63,058 nt of DNA from Chara braunii (taxonomy: Eukaryota; Streptophyta; Charophyceae; Charales; Characeae): assembly GCA_003427395.1 (NCBI GenBank), contig BFEA01000345.1, positions 1,564,073 through 1,627,130 on the forward strand, given 5' to 3'. This document shows positions 20,125 to 29,859 of the stretch, piece after piece (positions within the stretch are counted from its first letter, which is position 1; each line of letters begins with the position of its first letter). The translations under genes and the position numbers were made by a program. The notes beneath the pieces are model-generated. The model was given only the letters and a program-made list of their open reading frames with translations, did no database searches and was not told where the DNA came from.

Positions 20125-20622
20125 TCAGGATGCAAGGGCTGGTGTGTCCGAAGGGGTCGGGAGCAGAATCTCATGTAGGGACAAAGTGTCCAAGTGTCTT
20201 GAAAGGGGGTCTGTAGCGGTCTTGATCAGGTCTTTGGAGTGGGTGGTAGAAGCGGTCTTCAGCGGCTGCGATAGGTAGAAGTCCAAGAAGCGTAGTAGTA
20301 GTTCAAGTGTCAAAGTCCGAGTGCTAGGGTGCGTCGGTACACAAATTGCAATGAGGTATGATCTGGAAGCAAGGAAGTCGCAGACTGATGCAAAGATCCA
20401 TGTCACAAGTTGCTGCTCCAGTAAGTCCGCGAGTTGAAATGCCGGCTGATGAAACAGCATGGTGGCCAAACCAGCTGCATAATCTCCATGAACAGTGAGG
20501 CAGCAGGCCATCGTCCTCGTGCGCTTGCCATTAGATCCTTTATCGTCGGCGTCATGCAAGTTCACAAGCATTGGACAATAGACTAGGATATGGGCGGTCG
20601 GCGAACTGGAGCGGGGATTCAT
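20125..20622 (-). pseudogene. 3' block after integrase in Gypsy-4
   Basis: The minus-strand frame starts inside the integrase C-terminal linker in a shifted frame. It then reads DADDKGSNGKRTRTMACC, the block shared with Gypsy-2, and continues open for about 100 more residues (LLEQQLVTWIFASVCDFLAS and a Leu/Thr-rich tail). In Gypsy-2 the shared block lies after the chromodomain, so here an internal deletion has fused the integrase tail to it. Confidence 0.5.
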
Positions 20623-20642
20623 GGTATTCTTTTAGGTACTCG

Positions 20643-23063
20643 TCATGGAAAGAAAGGGTGGACACGACTCATGTCAGGGGGAAGTTGGAGTTTGTAGTTG
20701 ACGGGGGAGGTTTGTTCAATGATGGGGAAGGGACCGAGCCATTTGTTGGCGAGTTTCTTGGACAAGCCGTGTTCGGGTTCAAAGCGTTTGGCGGAGAGCC
20801 AGACTTTGTCCCCTACTTTGAATAACACGTCGCGTCTATGTTTGTTAGTCTTGTTGGCTTGTTGTTCTTGGGTTCGTTCAATGACTTCAGAGGCTTCTCT
20901 CAGGAGTCTGTTCATTGTTGCTACCCATTCATTGAGAGAGGCGCAGGGGGTGGATGGGTTGACCTGCGAAGGGAGCAAGAAGTCAGAGGGCAAGCAAGGG
21001 TGGTAGCCCAGGTCGAGGTAGAATGGGGACATGCCGGTGGAAGGGCAGACTGCGTTGTTGTAGGCAATCTCGGCGGCTGTGAGCAACTGATCCCAATCGT
21101 GTTGATATGGATGACAATACTTCCGCAGGATTCTTTGGAGTGTATCGTTCATCTTCTCTGTTTGTCCATCGGTCTGTGGGTGGAATGCAGTGCTATACTT
21201 GAGCGTGGNTCCGTAGGCCGTNAAGAGGTGTTTCCAGAATTGTGAGAGGAAGCGAGGATCACGGTCACTGATGATGTTCTCGGGGAGGCCGTGATGGCGA
21301 GCAACATGGTCGAAGAAGAGTGTGACGACGTCTTTGGCACTGTGCGAGGTCGTGCAAGGGACGAAGTGGGCACGTTTGGTCAAGCGGCAGACAATGACGT
21401 AGATGCAATCATGCCCGCGTTTGGTCTTGGGGAGGCCGCACACGGAGTCCATGGAGATGGACTGCCATCGGTGAGTTGGGATGGGCAATGATTGAAGCTT
21501 GCCGGCTTTGGCCCGGTTCGAGGGGTTGACAACTTGACACACGGGGCATGAGCGAATGTATGCCTTGACGTCGGCGAGTAGGGAAGGCCAGTAGAAGTAG
21601 CGGGAGATGGTGTCGAAGGTTTTCTGGAAACCGAGATGTCCTGCGGTCTTGGCGTCGTGGTGCTCGGCCAAGAGTTCAGTACGGAGGCCTCGTGCGTCGG
21701 GGATGCAAAGTCGGCGAGTGCCTTTGGTATCGATGTAGAGGAGATTGTTGCGGAGGGAGTAGTCGGGAACTGGGTCAAGATCACGGAGCTTGTTGTAAAT
21801 GGTGGTGAAGTCTGAGCAGGAGAGATAGCCTTGGGTGTATCGATGATGAAGTGATGGAAGGAGTTGAATATGAGTCATGGCGGCATAGACTTTCTCGGGG
21901 GGCTTGTGGTCGGGTCGTCGAGAGAGGGCATCCGCAACGTGGTTGCTTTTGCCGGGGGTATGGAAAATGGTGAATGTGAATTGGGCAAGGAAGTCTAGCC
22001 AGCGGGCTTGGCGTGGAGTGATATCTTTCTTGGAGAGGATGGAGAAGACGATGGTGTTGTCAGTGCGGATGGTGAAGTATTGCCCGTCGAGGTACGGGCG
22101 CCAGACTGTGAGGGCGTGAATCACGACGAGGAGTTCCTTCTCGTTGGAGGGGTAATTCATCTCCGCGGGAAGGAGCTTCTTGCTTGCGAAGGCGATGGGG
22201 TATTCGCCAGGTGGAGACTCGAGGTGAGTTGGCGAGTCCTTGATGGAGGGGGTCTCGGCGGTGTCGCGAGGGAAATGTTGGGACAGTACGGCTCCGATGG
22301 CGAAGTCGGAGGTGTCAGTGGTGGCATAGAAATGGTGAGTGGGGTCGGCGATCTTGAGGACAGGGGCCGTGGTGATGGTTTGCTCGAGTAAGTCGAAAGC
22401 GTGTCGGCGGCAATCGTTCCAATGGAAGGGCTTGTCCTTGCGGGTGAGTTCGTGGAGAGGGTAAGAGATCTCGAAAAAGTTGCGAATGAACGGGCGGTAA
22501 TAGTTGGCACGACCGAGGAAGGAACGGAGTTGGAGGAGGGTCTTGGGTGGGGGGTACTCGACGAGTGTTGTGACCTTCGAGGGGTCCATACGGATGCCTT
22601 CAGCGGAGACAATATGGTCGAGGTATTCGACGCTCGAAGCGGCAAACGTACATTTGCTGAGCTTGGCGTAGAATTTTTGCTCTTGGAGGATCAAGAAGAC
22701 TTGGCGGAGGTGCTGAAGGTGGGACTCGAAGGTGGGGCTGAAGACAAGGATGTCATCAAGGTAGACGAGGATACAGACTTCGAGGAGGTTGCGGAAGACG
22801 TGGTTCATGGTAGATTGGAAGGTAGCGGGGGCATTGGTGAGTCCGAATGGCATCACGAGGAACTCGTAGTGCCCGAGCCGAGAGCGGAAGGCGGTCTTGT
22901 GGGTGTCCTCCTCGCGGATACGGATCTGGTGGAAGCCACTGCGAAGGTCGATCTTGGTAAAGTGCTTGGCTCCACGGAGACGATCAAGGAGCTCGGAAAT
23001 CCGAGGTAGGGGGTACTTGTTCTTGATCGTGATCCGGTTCAAGGCGCGGTAGTCTGTGCACAT
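20643..23063 (-). CDS. pol: RT-RNase H-integrase polyprotein segment of Gypsy-4
   Basis: An 806-residue open frame; Met1 is inside the RT finger, so the true protein started upstream and the first stop is just before it. RT: TDYRALNRITIKNKYPLPRI, FTKIDLRSGFHQIRI, MPFGLTNAPATFQ, YLDD near residue 99. RNase H: YATTDTSDFAIGAVLSQ with the first catalytic Asp kept, NEKELLVVIHAL (Glu), TDNT. Integrase: EHHDAKTAGHLGF and CPVCQ zinc finger; Asp in SISMDSVCG, Asp in IISDRD, Glu in DGQTEKMN. The GPY/F module NKWLGPFPII is near the C-terminus. It ends HPFFP then TGA, where Gypsy-2 reads on into the chromodomain. Two codons contain N. This is the only pol here that could be enzymatically intact over most of its length. 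Confidence 0.92.
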   Translation of the reverse strand: MCTDYRALNRITIKNKYPLPRISELLDRLRGAKHFTKIDLRSGFHQIRIREEDTHKTAFRSRLGHYEFLVMPFGLTNAPATFQSTMNHVFRNLLEVCILVYLDDILVFSPTFESHLQHLRQVFLILQEQKFYAKLSKCTFAASSVEYLDHIVSAEGIRMDPSKVTTLVEYPPPKTLLQLRSFLGRANYYRPFIRNFFEISYPLHELTRKDKPFHWNDCRRHAFDLLEQTITTAPVLKIADPTHHFYATTDTSDFAIGAVLSQHFPRDTAETPSIKDSPTHLESPPGEYPIAFASKKLLPAEMNYPSNEKELLVVIHALTVWRPYLDGQYFTIRTDNTIVFSILSKKDITPRQARWLDFLAQFTFTIFHTPGKSNHVADALSRRPDHKPPEKVYAAMTHIQLLPSLHHRYTQGYLSCSDFTTIYNKLRDLDPVPDYSLRNNLLYIDTKGTRRLCIPDARGLRTELLAEHHDAKTAGHLGFQKTFDTISRYFYWPSLLADVKAYIRSCPVCQVVNPSNRAKAGKLQSLPIPTHRWQSISMDSVCGLPKTKRGHDCIYVIVCRLTKRAHFVPCTTSHSAKDVVTLFFDHVARHHGLPENIISDRDPRFLSQFWKHLXTAYGXTLKYSTAFHPQTDGQTEKMNDTLQRILRKYCHPYQHDWDQLLTAAEIAYNNAVCPSTGMSPFYLDLGYHPCLPSDFLLPSQVNPSTPCASLNEWVATMNRLLREASEVIERTQEQQANKTNKHRRDVLFKVGDKVWLSAKRFEPEHGLSKKLANKWLGPFPIIEQTSPVNYKLQLPPDMSRVHPFFP

Positions 23064-23610
23064 GCGGAGTTTCGAAGTTCCACCTTAGTTGACAAAAAGG
23101 CAGCTGGTTCCGAAGGGGGATGAACTTGGCTTAATGAACCCTTTTTCAAGGAGTTCATCGAGTTGCTGCTTCATTTCTTCGGCTTCGGGGATAGAGAGTT
23201 GGTATGGAGGGCGGCAAGGTGGAGAATGTCCGGGTTCCAAATCGGTGGTATGGGATACGCCACGATCCGGAGGTAGTCCGACGGGTAAGGACTCGGGAAA
23301 GACGTCCCTGAACTCGTCAAGGATTGAGGTGATGGCGGGGTTGGAGGGGTGGCTTGATCGGGTTTGTCCGTCGGGAGTAAGTCCTTGGGACTTTCGCGAT
23401 TAAGGACAAGACAGTAATAGGCAGAGTCGGGGTTTAGGCGAGCCATGTGGAGGAATTGGTGCGGGGTGACAGAGCCTTGGGAGGTCGGATATGGGAGATA
23501 GGGGATGTCGATGGTTGTGTCGGGGGGGTTGGTGAGGCGAAGGAAGTTGGGGTGGAATGCGTATGGCATGTAGCGGTCCAGCCACGGGTTCCTAAAATAA
23601 TGTCGCACAT
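23064..23610 (-). pseudogene. RT N-terminus and protease tail of Gypsy-4
   Basis: Reading minus, the segment gives MRHYFRNPWLDRYMPYAF, a Pro-rich stretch, LLHMARLNPDSAYYCLVLN-like text and then, in another frame, the VFPESLPVGLPPDRGV region and KQQLDELLEKGFIKPSSSPF. A TAA next to the GGTSKLRM sequence separates it from the 806-codon frame. The order and content match 14274-14850 of Gypsy-2. Confidence 0.8.
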
Positions 23611-23900
23611 CAAGTGCATGACATCAAACGAGACCTGACTGTGGAGGGTTCTGACGGTCATGGTGGTAACCGTGCGGTCTACTACGACGGCGGTGTCTTT
23701 GTCCCCTAGGCGAATCGTGATCGGGGAGTCGTAACCGGTAGAGGTAAGACCGGCTTTGCGGACACACGCGAACCGGTAGAGGTAAGACCGGCTTTGCGGA
23801 CACACGCGCCGGTGATGAAGTTACCGGTGGCTCCAAAGTCGAGGAGGGCCTGAAACTTAGTTTAGATGCACCAAGGGTGGCAGCGATGAATTTGAGGTGG
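23600..23900 (-). pseudogene. protease active-site region of Gypsy-4, with a 40-bp duplication
   Basis: The minus strand reads LLDFGATGNFITGACVRKAG with D-F-G-A at the catalytic loop, then LTSTG. Next the segment for CVRKAGLTSTG occurs again because about 40 bp are tandemly duplicated (about 23725-23808). Gypsy-2 has one copy. TIRLGDKDTAVVVDRTV follows. The duplication is not a multiple of three in effect and disrupts the fold. Confidence 0.8.
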
Positions 23901-25229
23901 AAACAAGATGAGTTTGCGGTGGAGATGATGGTGTTGAGGCAGCGTTGTTCGTTGCCTAAGCGTACAAGCCGATCGTGTCGGGCTTGTTCCTCAACAACAT
24001 CGGAGAAGGTGATAGTGGATGCATTTGGAGGAAGGGTAGAGGAGCATGAGGCAGTGGGAGGTGTTTGCGACGCCTAGGAGTCGTCCGGTGGAGGAGGCGT
24101 CACCGGAGAGGGGTGAGGCAGACGAATTGTCGATGCAAGATGGGCCATCAGTGGGACGGAGGACGTCACCGATGGGTGGGCCGATAGACGTGATGTCGAT
24201 GCCGGGTCAGAGTCCTGGGGACTGTGTTCATGGCGAGGGGCCCGCGCTTGCCGAGGGCGGTGATGCGGAGGTTGCGGGTCGAGTGGAGGCGGACTGGCGG
24301 GTGAATCATGCGGCGTTGGGGCAGTTGGTTTGTTGGTGCCCCAATTGGCGACAACGGAAGCAACCCCTTTTTGCTTGGCGGTAGGTGCGCTCCTCGGGGG
24401 TGAGTTTCTTGAGGCGGGAGGGTGGGGTAGATGAGGGTGGTCGGGAGCTGCGATCTCTNCGCTCCATTCTCATGAATTGGACGACATCGAGTTCCTCGGA
24501 AGTGAGGGATGAANAGTCGAGTGAATCGNAAGATGCGTCGGGGTCAGGTGTGGTGAACTCGTCCGAGGAAGTGATGGAGGTGGTGTCTTCGGGGGTGATG
24601 TGGTGGAAAAAGCGGGTGCGGGAGGTGCGGGGCGAGTGCTGGTGGTGGGGGTGGAGGAGTCGATCGTGGTGAAGCATGCAAGAGAGGAGGTCAGCAAGGG
24701 GCATGTCNGGTTCGTGGGCGAGGGCGGTTGCAAGGTCTTTGTGGCATACTCGTTGGATGCGGGAGATGAGCGCAAAGTCGGGAATGACGGTGTGCGGGAG
24801 GTGGTGGCGGAGGGAGCGGATGTATTGGACAAAGCGGTCCGTGGGACCGGTCTGGCGGAGGTGGCAGAATTGTTCAAGGTAGTCGTCAATGGTTTTTTGG
24901 GGGCGGAAGGTGGCAGTGAGAAGGTTGGCCCATTGGAGGAAGGTGTGACGTGGCCATCCACCATTTGGCTGCATTGTCGAGGAGGCGGGAGGTGGCAATG
25001 GGGAGCAAGTGGGCAAGGGGCATGTGGTGGAGGTGAAAAGAGTTTTGAAGCTGGGTTGGGAAGAGGAAAACGTCCTCGTGGGGGAGGCCGGAGAAGGACA
25101 TGATTTCNNCAGATCGGAAGGAACGGGGGATTTCCTTGTCGCGGTGAACGATCTGCGCGAGGGTGTTGAAGTTGAGGTTATCGGGGGTGGTGTCGTAGCA
25201 GATGTGGTCGATTTAGTTGTTGTCCTCAA
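23901..25229 (-). pseudogene. gag capsid and zinc knuckle of Gypsy-4
   Basis: The 307-codon minus frame ends CFRCRQLGHQQTNC near 24320-24365, a complete C-x2-C-x4-H-x4-C knuckle. Before it lie HTFLQWANLLTATFRPQKTI and DDYLEQFCHLRQTGPTDRFV, a capsid region typical of gypsy gag, and IQRVCHKDLATALAHE. The N-terminal 80 residues are out of frame: the frame with LPHEDVFLFPTQLQNSFHLH at 24886-25101 carries the true text. A Pro/Thr-rich tail runs on to the protease. Several codons contain N. Confidence 0.8.
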
Positions 25230-25868
25230 GGAGGTAGTTGGGGGGGAGTTGTGGCATTGTGGGGTAAACCCCGGAGGTGACTTGGGAATAGGTGGGACGG
25301 ATGGTGGGGATGGTGGAGGTGGTCATGATGGGTTGGGAGAGGGTTTGGGAGTGCGGGGGGGGAAGAGGGGTGGCGTGGATGGGTGAGGAATGAGGCGGTG
25401 TGCTGGATGCACCGGATGAGGGAGGAGGTGGAGGGAACGGAACGGTGGTGGAGGTTGAAGGGTTGGTGGATGTGGTAGTAGGGGTGGTAGGAGTGGAGGA
25501 GGTCGGCAGGGGGGTGTTGCTGGAGGCGGCTGTGGAGGAGGGAGTGGTTTGCGTTGTGGAGGATGGAGTGGTTTGCGTTGTGGTAACGACCGTGATGGAG
25601 GGGATGATCCCTTCGATCGTGGTGACGCAGTCGCATATGGACGAGATGTTGGCCTTCATGTCGTCGAGAGAGGCGGTGGCGGAGGTTCGGAGGGTGTTGA
25701 GTGCGTGGAGGATGGCGGAGATGTCGGGGATGCGGCCATGTAGGGGGAAGAGGGGGTGGAGGACGTGGCCTGAATGGGTGTGGAGGATGCAGCAGCAGCG
25801 GTGGCGGCGGCAGCAGCGGCGGCGTTGGCGGCGGCACGTTGGGAGTTCTTGGTTTGGCGTGGTGGCAT
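25213..25868 (-). pseudogene. N-terminal gag of Gypsy-4, low-complexity
   Basis: The likely start is the ATG at 25866-25868 (minus), reading MPPRQTKNSQRAAANAAAAA, an Ala-rich leader. A second frame from 25659 gives MKANISSICDCVTTIEGIIP and a long Thr/Pro/Ser-rich stretch ending YSQVTSGVYPTMPQLPPNYL. Simple-sequence slippage (GCN and ACN repeats) explains the frame changes. The composition fits a disordered gag arm. Confidence 0.6.
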
Positions 25869-25888
25869 GTGGAGGTGGGGGGGGGCAA

Positions 25889-26199
25889 TCCCTTATTTAT
25901 TTATCAATAAAATTCAAGAATAAAGATAATCGCCAAGATTTATTTTTTTCTTTTTTTTTTCTTTTGAAAAGTAGGGAATTAATATGGAATTAATAAGTTT
26001 ATTCCGATTTTATTTATTCGAAATTAATTTGGGTCGAACAAAATTTTGAAGGATCCAAAGGAGAGATTTACGAAATTCGTTGTTCAAAATATTGGTAGAA
26101 AATAAATTTGAATTTATTTCAAATTTTATATACATGAAGTTTCGGAATATCTTCGAATTATAGAAAAATAATTAGGAGTTGAAGATGAGCAATAGCGAA
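25889..26199. other. AT-rich segment between Gypsy-4 and the Gypsy-5 LTR
   Basis: About 300 bp, rich in TTTATT and AATTAAT, starting with a G run on the plus strand next to the Gypsy-4 gag. It could hold the 5' LTR of Gypsy-4, but no matching 3' copy or primer-binding site was found. Confidence 0.4.
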
Positions 26200-27089
26200 C
26201 TTAAGCAATCAAACAGCATCATACATATGAGACCAGATATCGTGACCTCGAACCAACAACAGAATTGCATCACGAGTTTCACCAAATAAGAACACACCAA
26301 GAGTTCATAATTGACAATGCTGAAATAGTCCCATCATCATCATCAACGAAGAACCAGAGTTGATATCCTATCTGGCGCTCGGCACCCAGACTACATGTGG
26401 CAGATCCTATCTAGCCTATACTACAATGCCGGAGTTGACGACAACAACTCTCCCGAAGTACGAGCATACAACGACCAATGTCGCACGCTTCCAGCACCAG
26501 GTATGTCTCTCGCCTTACTCACAACCTCGTTCCCCAACATACAGATGCCACTTGCACCCAAGGACCACCTTGCGCCTCACCCAGCTTACAGCAGCGCAGC
26601 TCGGCTATGGCTGCCTGCTCCTTCCCTGCCCGTGAGCACGTAGGTGCCAACCAGCAAATAGCGCTGCAGCGCTTGCGCAACATGCAGCCAGCACCCGAAT
26701 GGCGAATGCGGAGGCAGGCCCTTTGCTATATCGAAGTGGCCTGCCTGCGTCCAGTCCCAGGAAGCTTCCAGTAGGTCTCGGTAGCCTGAGGCCCAGCACA
26801 AACGAGAACAGGCCCTGGGCCTGAGGTGGTTGCATGCGCCCAACTGCCTTTGGCATGTGTTCGGCCCAAACCCGTATCCAGCCCAGGGCCTGCTTTCCAT
26901 ACATTCACACAGGCGGCCCAGGGCCTGGGTTCTCTCAACCAACTGGTGCTGCGCATCTGCCTGAATTTCCTTGAGTTGCGTGGTGACCAAAACAGGGCCT
27001 TGAGGGCTTGTCGAGCCTGCCTTCACCTAGGGTGGCCGACTTGCTTCATAATGGGGCCATAAGGGGCTCATAAAGGCGTTGGCCTCACA
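26200..27089 (-). mobile_element. 3' LTR of Gypsy-5 (family A)
   Basis: Read on the minus strand it starts TGTGAGGCC directly after a polypurine tract at 27090-27105. It then follows the same order of landmarks as the LTR at 1090-2081: GTGAAGGCAGGCTC, CACCAGTTGGTTGAGAGAA, a GGCCCAGGGCC-rich middle, GCCATAGCC, GGTGGTCCTTGGGTGC. The far end is not sharp; I place it near 26200 where the sequence becomes AT-rich. It is more diverged from the Gypsy-1 LTR than the two Gypsy-1 copies are from each other. Confidence 0.75.
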
Positions 27090-27105
27090 TTCCCTCCTCC
27101 TCAGC
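27090..27105 (-). other. polypurine tract of Gypsy-5
   Basis: On the minus strand GCTGAGGAGGAGGGAA abuts the LTR start TGTGAGG. This is the plus-strand primer expected just upstream of a 3' LTR and fixes the LTR edge at 27089. Confidence 0.8.
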
Positions 27106-27126
27106 TTCAACAGTCCTCTGAGAAGC

Positions 27127-27640
27127 TCAATTTTCAATCATTGGGCGCTTTCCCTTCTGCAGAGATCTCTCGTAATGGGCTACAACTTGAGGAGCGGTCT
27201 GCATGAGTTCCTCCCTGGTGAACCAGCGGTCCTTCGGATCAGTGTGATGCCGAAACCGAACGCGGTACTGCAGCTTCGGTTTCGGAGGATGTCCCCTGCC
27301 TGTTGGTCTTGCCACTAGCATCTCCCTATGGTCCACGATATCGTCGATATCCACCTCTCCATCCATGGTTGGGGGCAGCATTGAGCGGCGAGATGGAAAC
27401 TGATGTTTCTTTGAACGGTGCAAGCTTGGAGGCGTGAAAGACAGGGTAAGTGCGAAGATGACCAGGGATCCGGACTACGTAAGAAGGTCCATCCGGATCA
27501 GTCCCAACAATATCCAAGACTTCCCATGGTCCGAAGTACTGTGGCATGAGCTTGCGGGAGATCCCGTGCTCTTGTCCCAGTTCTGAGGACTTAACCCAGA
27601 CTCTGTCCTTGCTGTTTCCGACATTGCTACTAACCAAGCA
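27127..27640 (-). pseudogene. integrase C-terminal and chromodomain-like region of Gypsy-5
   Basis: The frame from 27637 reads DRVWVKSSELGQEHGISRKL and MPQYFGPWEVLDIVG (GPY/F-like module), then RTYPVFHASKLAPFKE. The frame from 27423 continues EVDIDDIVDHREMLV and LQYRVRFRHHTDPKDRWFTR-EEL. Its pattern, a I-V-D-H strand, Y-R-V-R-F strand and W-F-T-R-E-E-L turn before a helix, resembles a divergent chromodomain. The two halves are joined by a frameshift near 27370. Confidence 0.7.
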
Positions 27641-28010
27641 TACTTGCTAAATCCATCCACAATAACGAAGATGTGTCTCATCCCACTCTTGCTGGTGACT
27701 AGAGTATCCATGAAGTCCATGGACAGACTCTCACCAGGCCGTTCCGGAATCGGAAGGGGCTTCAGGAGCCCAAGAGGAGCCTGCGTACGTGGCTTGTCCC
27801 TCTGACATACTTGACAAGTCTCCACGTACAACTGGGCATCTCACATCATCGTGGGGCACCAGAACCGCTGCAGCAGATTGGCTGCGGTCTTCTTGTACCC
27901 AAAATGGCCGGTGGCATTATGGCACTCTCCTAAAAACAAACTATGCAAAGACTCACTATTCGGGACACACAAACGTTTATTCCCAGCCTTCTCGAGGAAC
28001 AACAAGCCGT
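27641..28010 (-). pseudogene. integrase of Gypsy-5 with core deletion
   Basis: CHNATGHFGYKKTAANLLQRFW (HH) and ETCQVCQRDKPRTQAPLG (CC) form the zinc finger. The core starts SLSMDFMDTLVTSKSGMRHI with the first catalytic Asp. After KYAWLVAMSETART the text jumps to DRVWVKSSELG of the C-terminal domain. The second Asp and the Glu are therefore deleted. An in-frame TGA on the minus strand near 27840 lies between the zinc finger halves. Confidence 0.85.
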
Positions 28011-28842
28011 TGACCAACTCAAACTCAGCAGAAGTCACTTTGTCCTTCGCTTCGAGTCTGCGGATGATCTCAGACATGAACGGATCCTCACGATAGGCTT
28101 CATCCATGGACCGAGTAACATTGTTCGCAAGCCCAAACTCAGTGATCAGCTCACCAGAGAAATCTGGTCTACGCGACAAGGCATCAACAACCTTGTTGTA
28201 CTCGCTCTTGATGTACTGGGGCTCGAAGTCATACTACTCTATGACTTCGATCCAACGCTTCAGAGCGTCGGAGAGCACCGGTTGAGTTCTCATCCATCTC
28301 AGTGTTTGATGATCAGTCCTGAGGATGAAGAACCTCCCAAGGAGATAGCGTCTCCAATGGGTCAAGGCCTTGTAAACCACATAGAGTTCCTTCTCATAGG
28401 TGGACTTAGCCAACTTCTGAGAGGGCATCTTAGACTTAGCCAACTTCTGAGAGGGCATCGTTTTGGACATGTACTCTACTGGCCTCAACTTTTTCCCCTC
28501 CTGTTGTGCAAGTACGGCGCCTATGCCATATTGGCTAGCATCCGTAGTTACTATAAATGGCTTATCAGGATCAGGAAGTTTCAAGACTTCGTAATGCGTC
28601 AATGCATGCTTCGGATGTCTGAAAGCAGCTTTGCATTTCTCAGTCCACTCCCATGGGGTGTCAAGGCGGGTCAGATCAGTCAAAGGGGCGGCAACTATGC
28701 TATAGTTCTCCACGAAATTGCGATAGTAGCCGGTCATCCCTAAGAAAGATCTCATCTCAGTGCGCAACGTGCTCCTCGACAGTCTTACTGAAAATAAGTA
28801 TGTCATCGAGGTACACGATGACAAACTTATCAAAGTAGTCAT
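28011..28842 (-). pseudogene. RNase H and linker of Gypsy-5
   Basis: The 202-codon frame reads EMRSFLGMTGYYRNFVENYS (connection), IVTTDASQYGIGAVLAQQEG with the first catalytic Asp present, YEKELYVVYKALTHWRRYLL (Glu) and LRTDHQTLRWMRTQ (Asp). The segment for KMPSQKLAKS is repeated twice, a ~36-bp tandem duplication near 28425-28460. Downstream, DEAYREDPFMSEIIRRLEAKD leads to the integrase, as in Gypsy-1. Confidence 0.9.
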
Positions 28843-29190
28843 GGAATATCCGATTCATAGCGTGCTAAAAGGTGCCAGGAGCATTGCAAAGACCGAAAGG
28901 CATCACCATAAACTCGTACAGACCGTACGTGGTCTGAAATGCGATTTTGTGTTGTGGCGGATTGCAATCTGATGGTACCCGGACTTCAGATCGTCGATGC
29001 GCGGTAGGGGCTCTCTATCAAGCAAATCGCCGATGCGCGGTAGGGGCTCTATCAAGCAAATCGTCGATGCGCGGTAGGGGCTCTCCGTTCTTAACAGTGA
29101 TGGCATTGAGGCCCCTATAATCAATGCACATGCTAAGTGTACCCTCCTTCTTAGGCACGAATAGTACTGGAGATCCATAAGGAGAGACAC
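28780..29190 (-). pseudogene. RT palm of Gypsy-5
   Basis: YLDD is encoded on the minus strand near 28803-28815 (V-I-V-Y-L-D-D). [14 protein letters not shown]-like text lies near 28880-28910, with a stop in what should be [22 protein letters not shown] is damaged: only [19 protein letters not shown] remains, after the repeat tract of the next entry. Confidence 0.85.
28993..29088 (-). repeat. three tandem copies of a ~37-bp RT segment
   Basis: The coding segment for [10 protein letters not shown] (GATGCGCGGTAGGGGCTCT on plus) occurs three times in tandem, the first two slightly different. Gypsy-1 has a single copy. The expansion replaces the segment [11 protein letters not shown] and must destroy RT. 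Confidence 0.9.
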
Positions 29191-29859
29191 TCGACCGGAT
29201 CCAACCCTTCTCTACGAGTTCCTTGAGCTGTCGGCGAAGCTCATCGAGCTCGCTTGGAGACATCCGATAGATCCTACCCTTCGGAATGTTAGACCCTGGG
29301 ATAATTTCTATCGCATGGACGACCTCCCTCTCTACAACCCCTGTCGGCTCTTCAAATAGATAAGGGTACTTGGCAACCACTCCCTCTGTTTCCGGCGACA
29401 TTTTTACCGACTCGCCTGCAACAGAGACATAAACTAAGTACATACCCTCCTCCTGATTTTGCTTATAATAGTTATAGAACGTGGCCGCACACATGCATCC
29501 ATTTGACTCGATCAAACTACTAGCTTTGAACTTACATAATTTGGCGGTCCCTCCACCCGACAAAGTGTGTTTGACCACTTTTCGGTCCCATTCAAATTGG
29601 GGTTGTGCCACAGAGAGGTAGTACATACCTAACAACATGTCCATGGGGAGTTTGTCACTCACTAGGAACGAGACGCGATGTTTCAATTCCCCTCCCGCGT
29701 ACGTGAAACAACACTCAACATCCTGGAGGTAGTCATTGACTACCATGCGCTGTTTGTTGGCAGAGGTCGACTCCACAGGTCGAGTCAGGTGCTGCACTTG
29801 CCCCTGTAAGCGCAGCCTCTCAACGCACGCGCGACTGATAAAGTTCCTTGTCGAGGGTC
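29018..29859 (-). pseudogene. protease and RT N-terminus of Gypsy-5
   Basis: The 259-codon frame from 29797 continues a protease whose loop [20 protein letters not shown] is readable up to 29859 in the same frame. The catalytic Asp itself lies beyond the break and is absent. [20 protein letters not shown] and [20 protein letters not shown] follow without the stop found in Gypsy-1. [40 protein letters not shown] and [20 protein letters not shown] are the RT lead-in and finger. Confidence 0.88.

Larger units (their letters stand above)
20100..25868 (-). mobile_element. Gypsy-4 (family B chromovirus), best preserved pol
   Basis: On the minus strand: gag from 25868, protease near 23850, RT to integrase in an 806-codon frame at 20643-23063, then the 3' block shared with Gypsy-2. 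The chromodomain proper is lost by a deletion after RPYP. Several single N bases mark uncertain calls. No LTR could be matched between the two ends. Confidence 0.9.
27106..29859 (-). mobile_element. Gypsy-5 (family A) internal region, 5' truncated
   Basis: Minus-strand order: protease piece from 29859, RT, RNase H, integrase, C-terminal domain, then polypurine tract and 3' LTR. It is the same family as Gypsy-1 and supplies the C-terminal domains that Gypsy-1 lost. The upstream break falls inside the protease just after the D-x-G motif. Gag and 5' LTR are missing. Confidence 0.9.

Noticed and set aside
25889-26199. 5' LTR of Gypsy-4 paired with 9750-9931 as 3' LTR of Gypsy-2
   Set aside because: Both are AT-rich, but I could not align them beyond short words.
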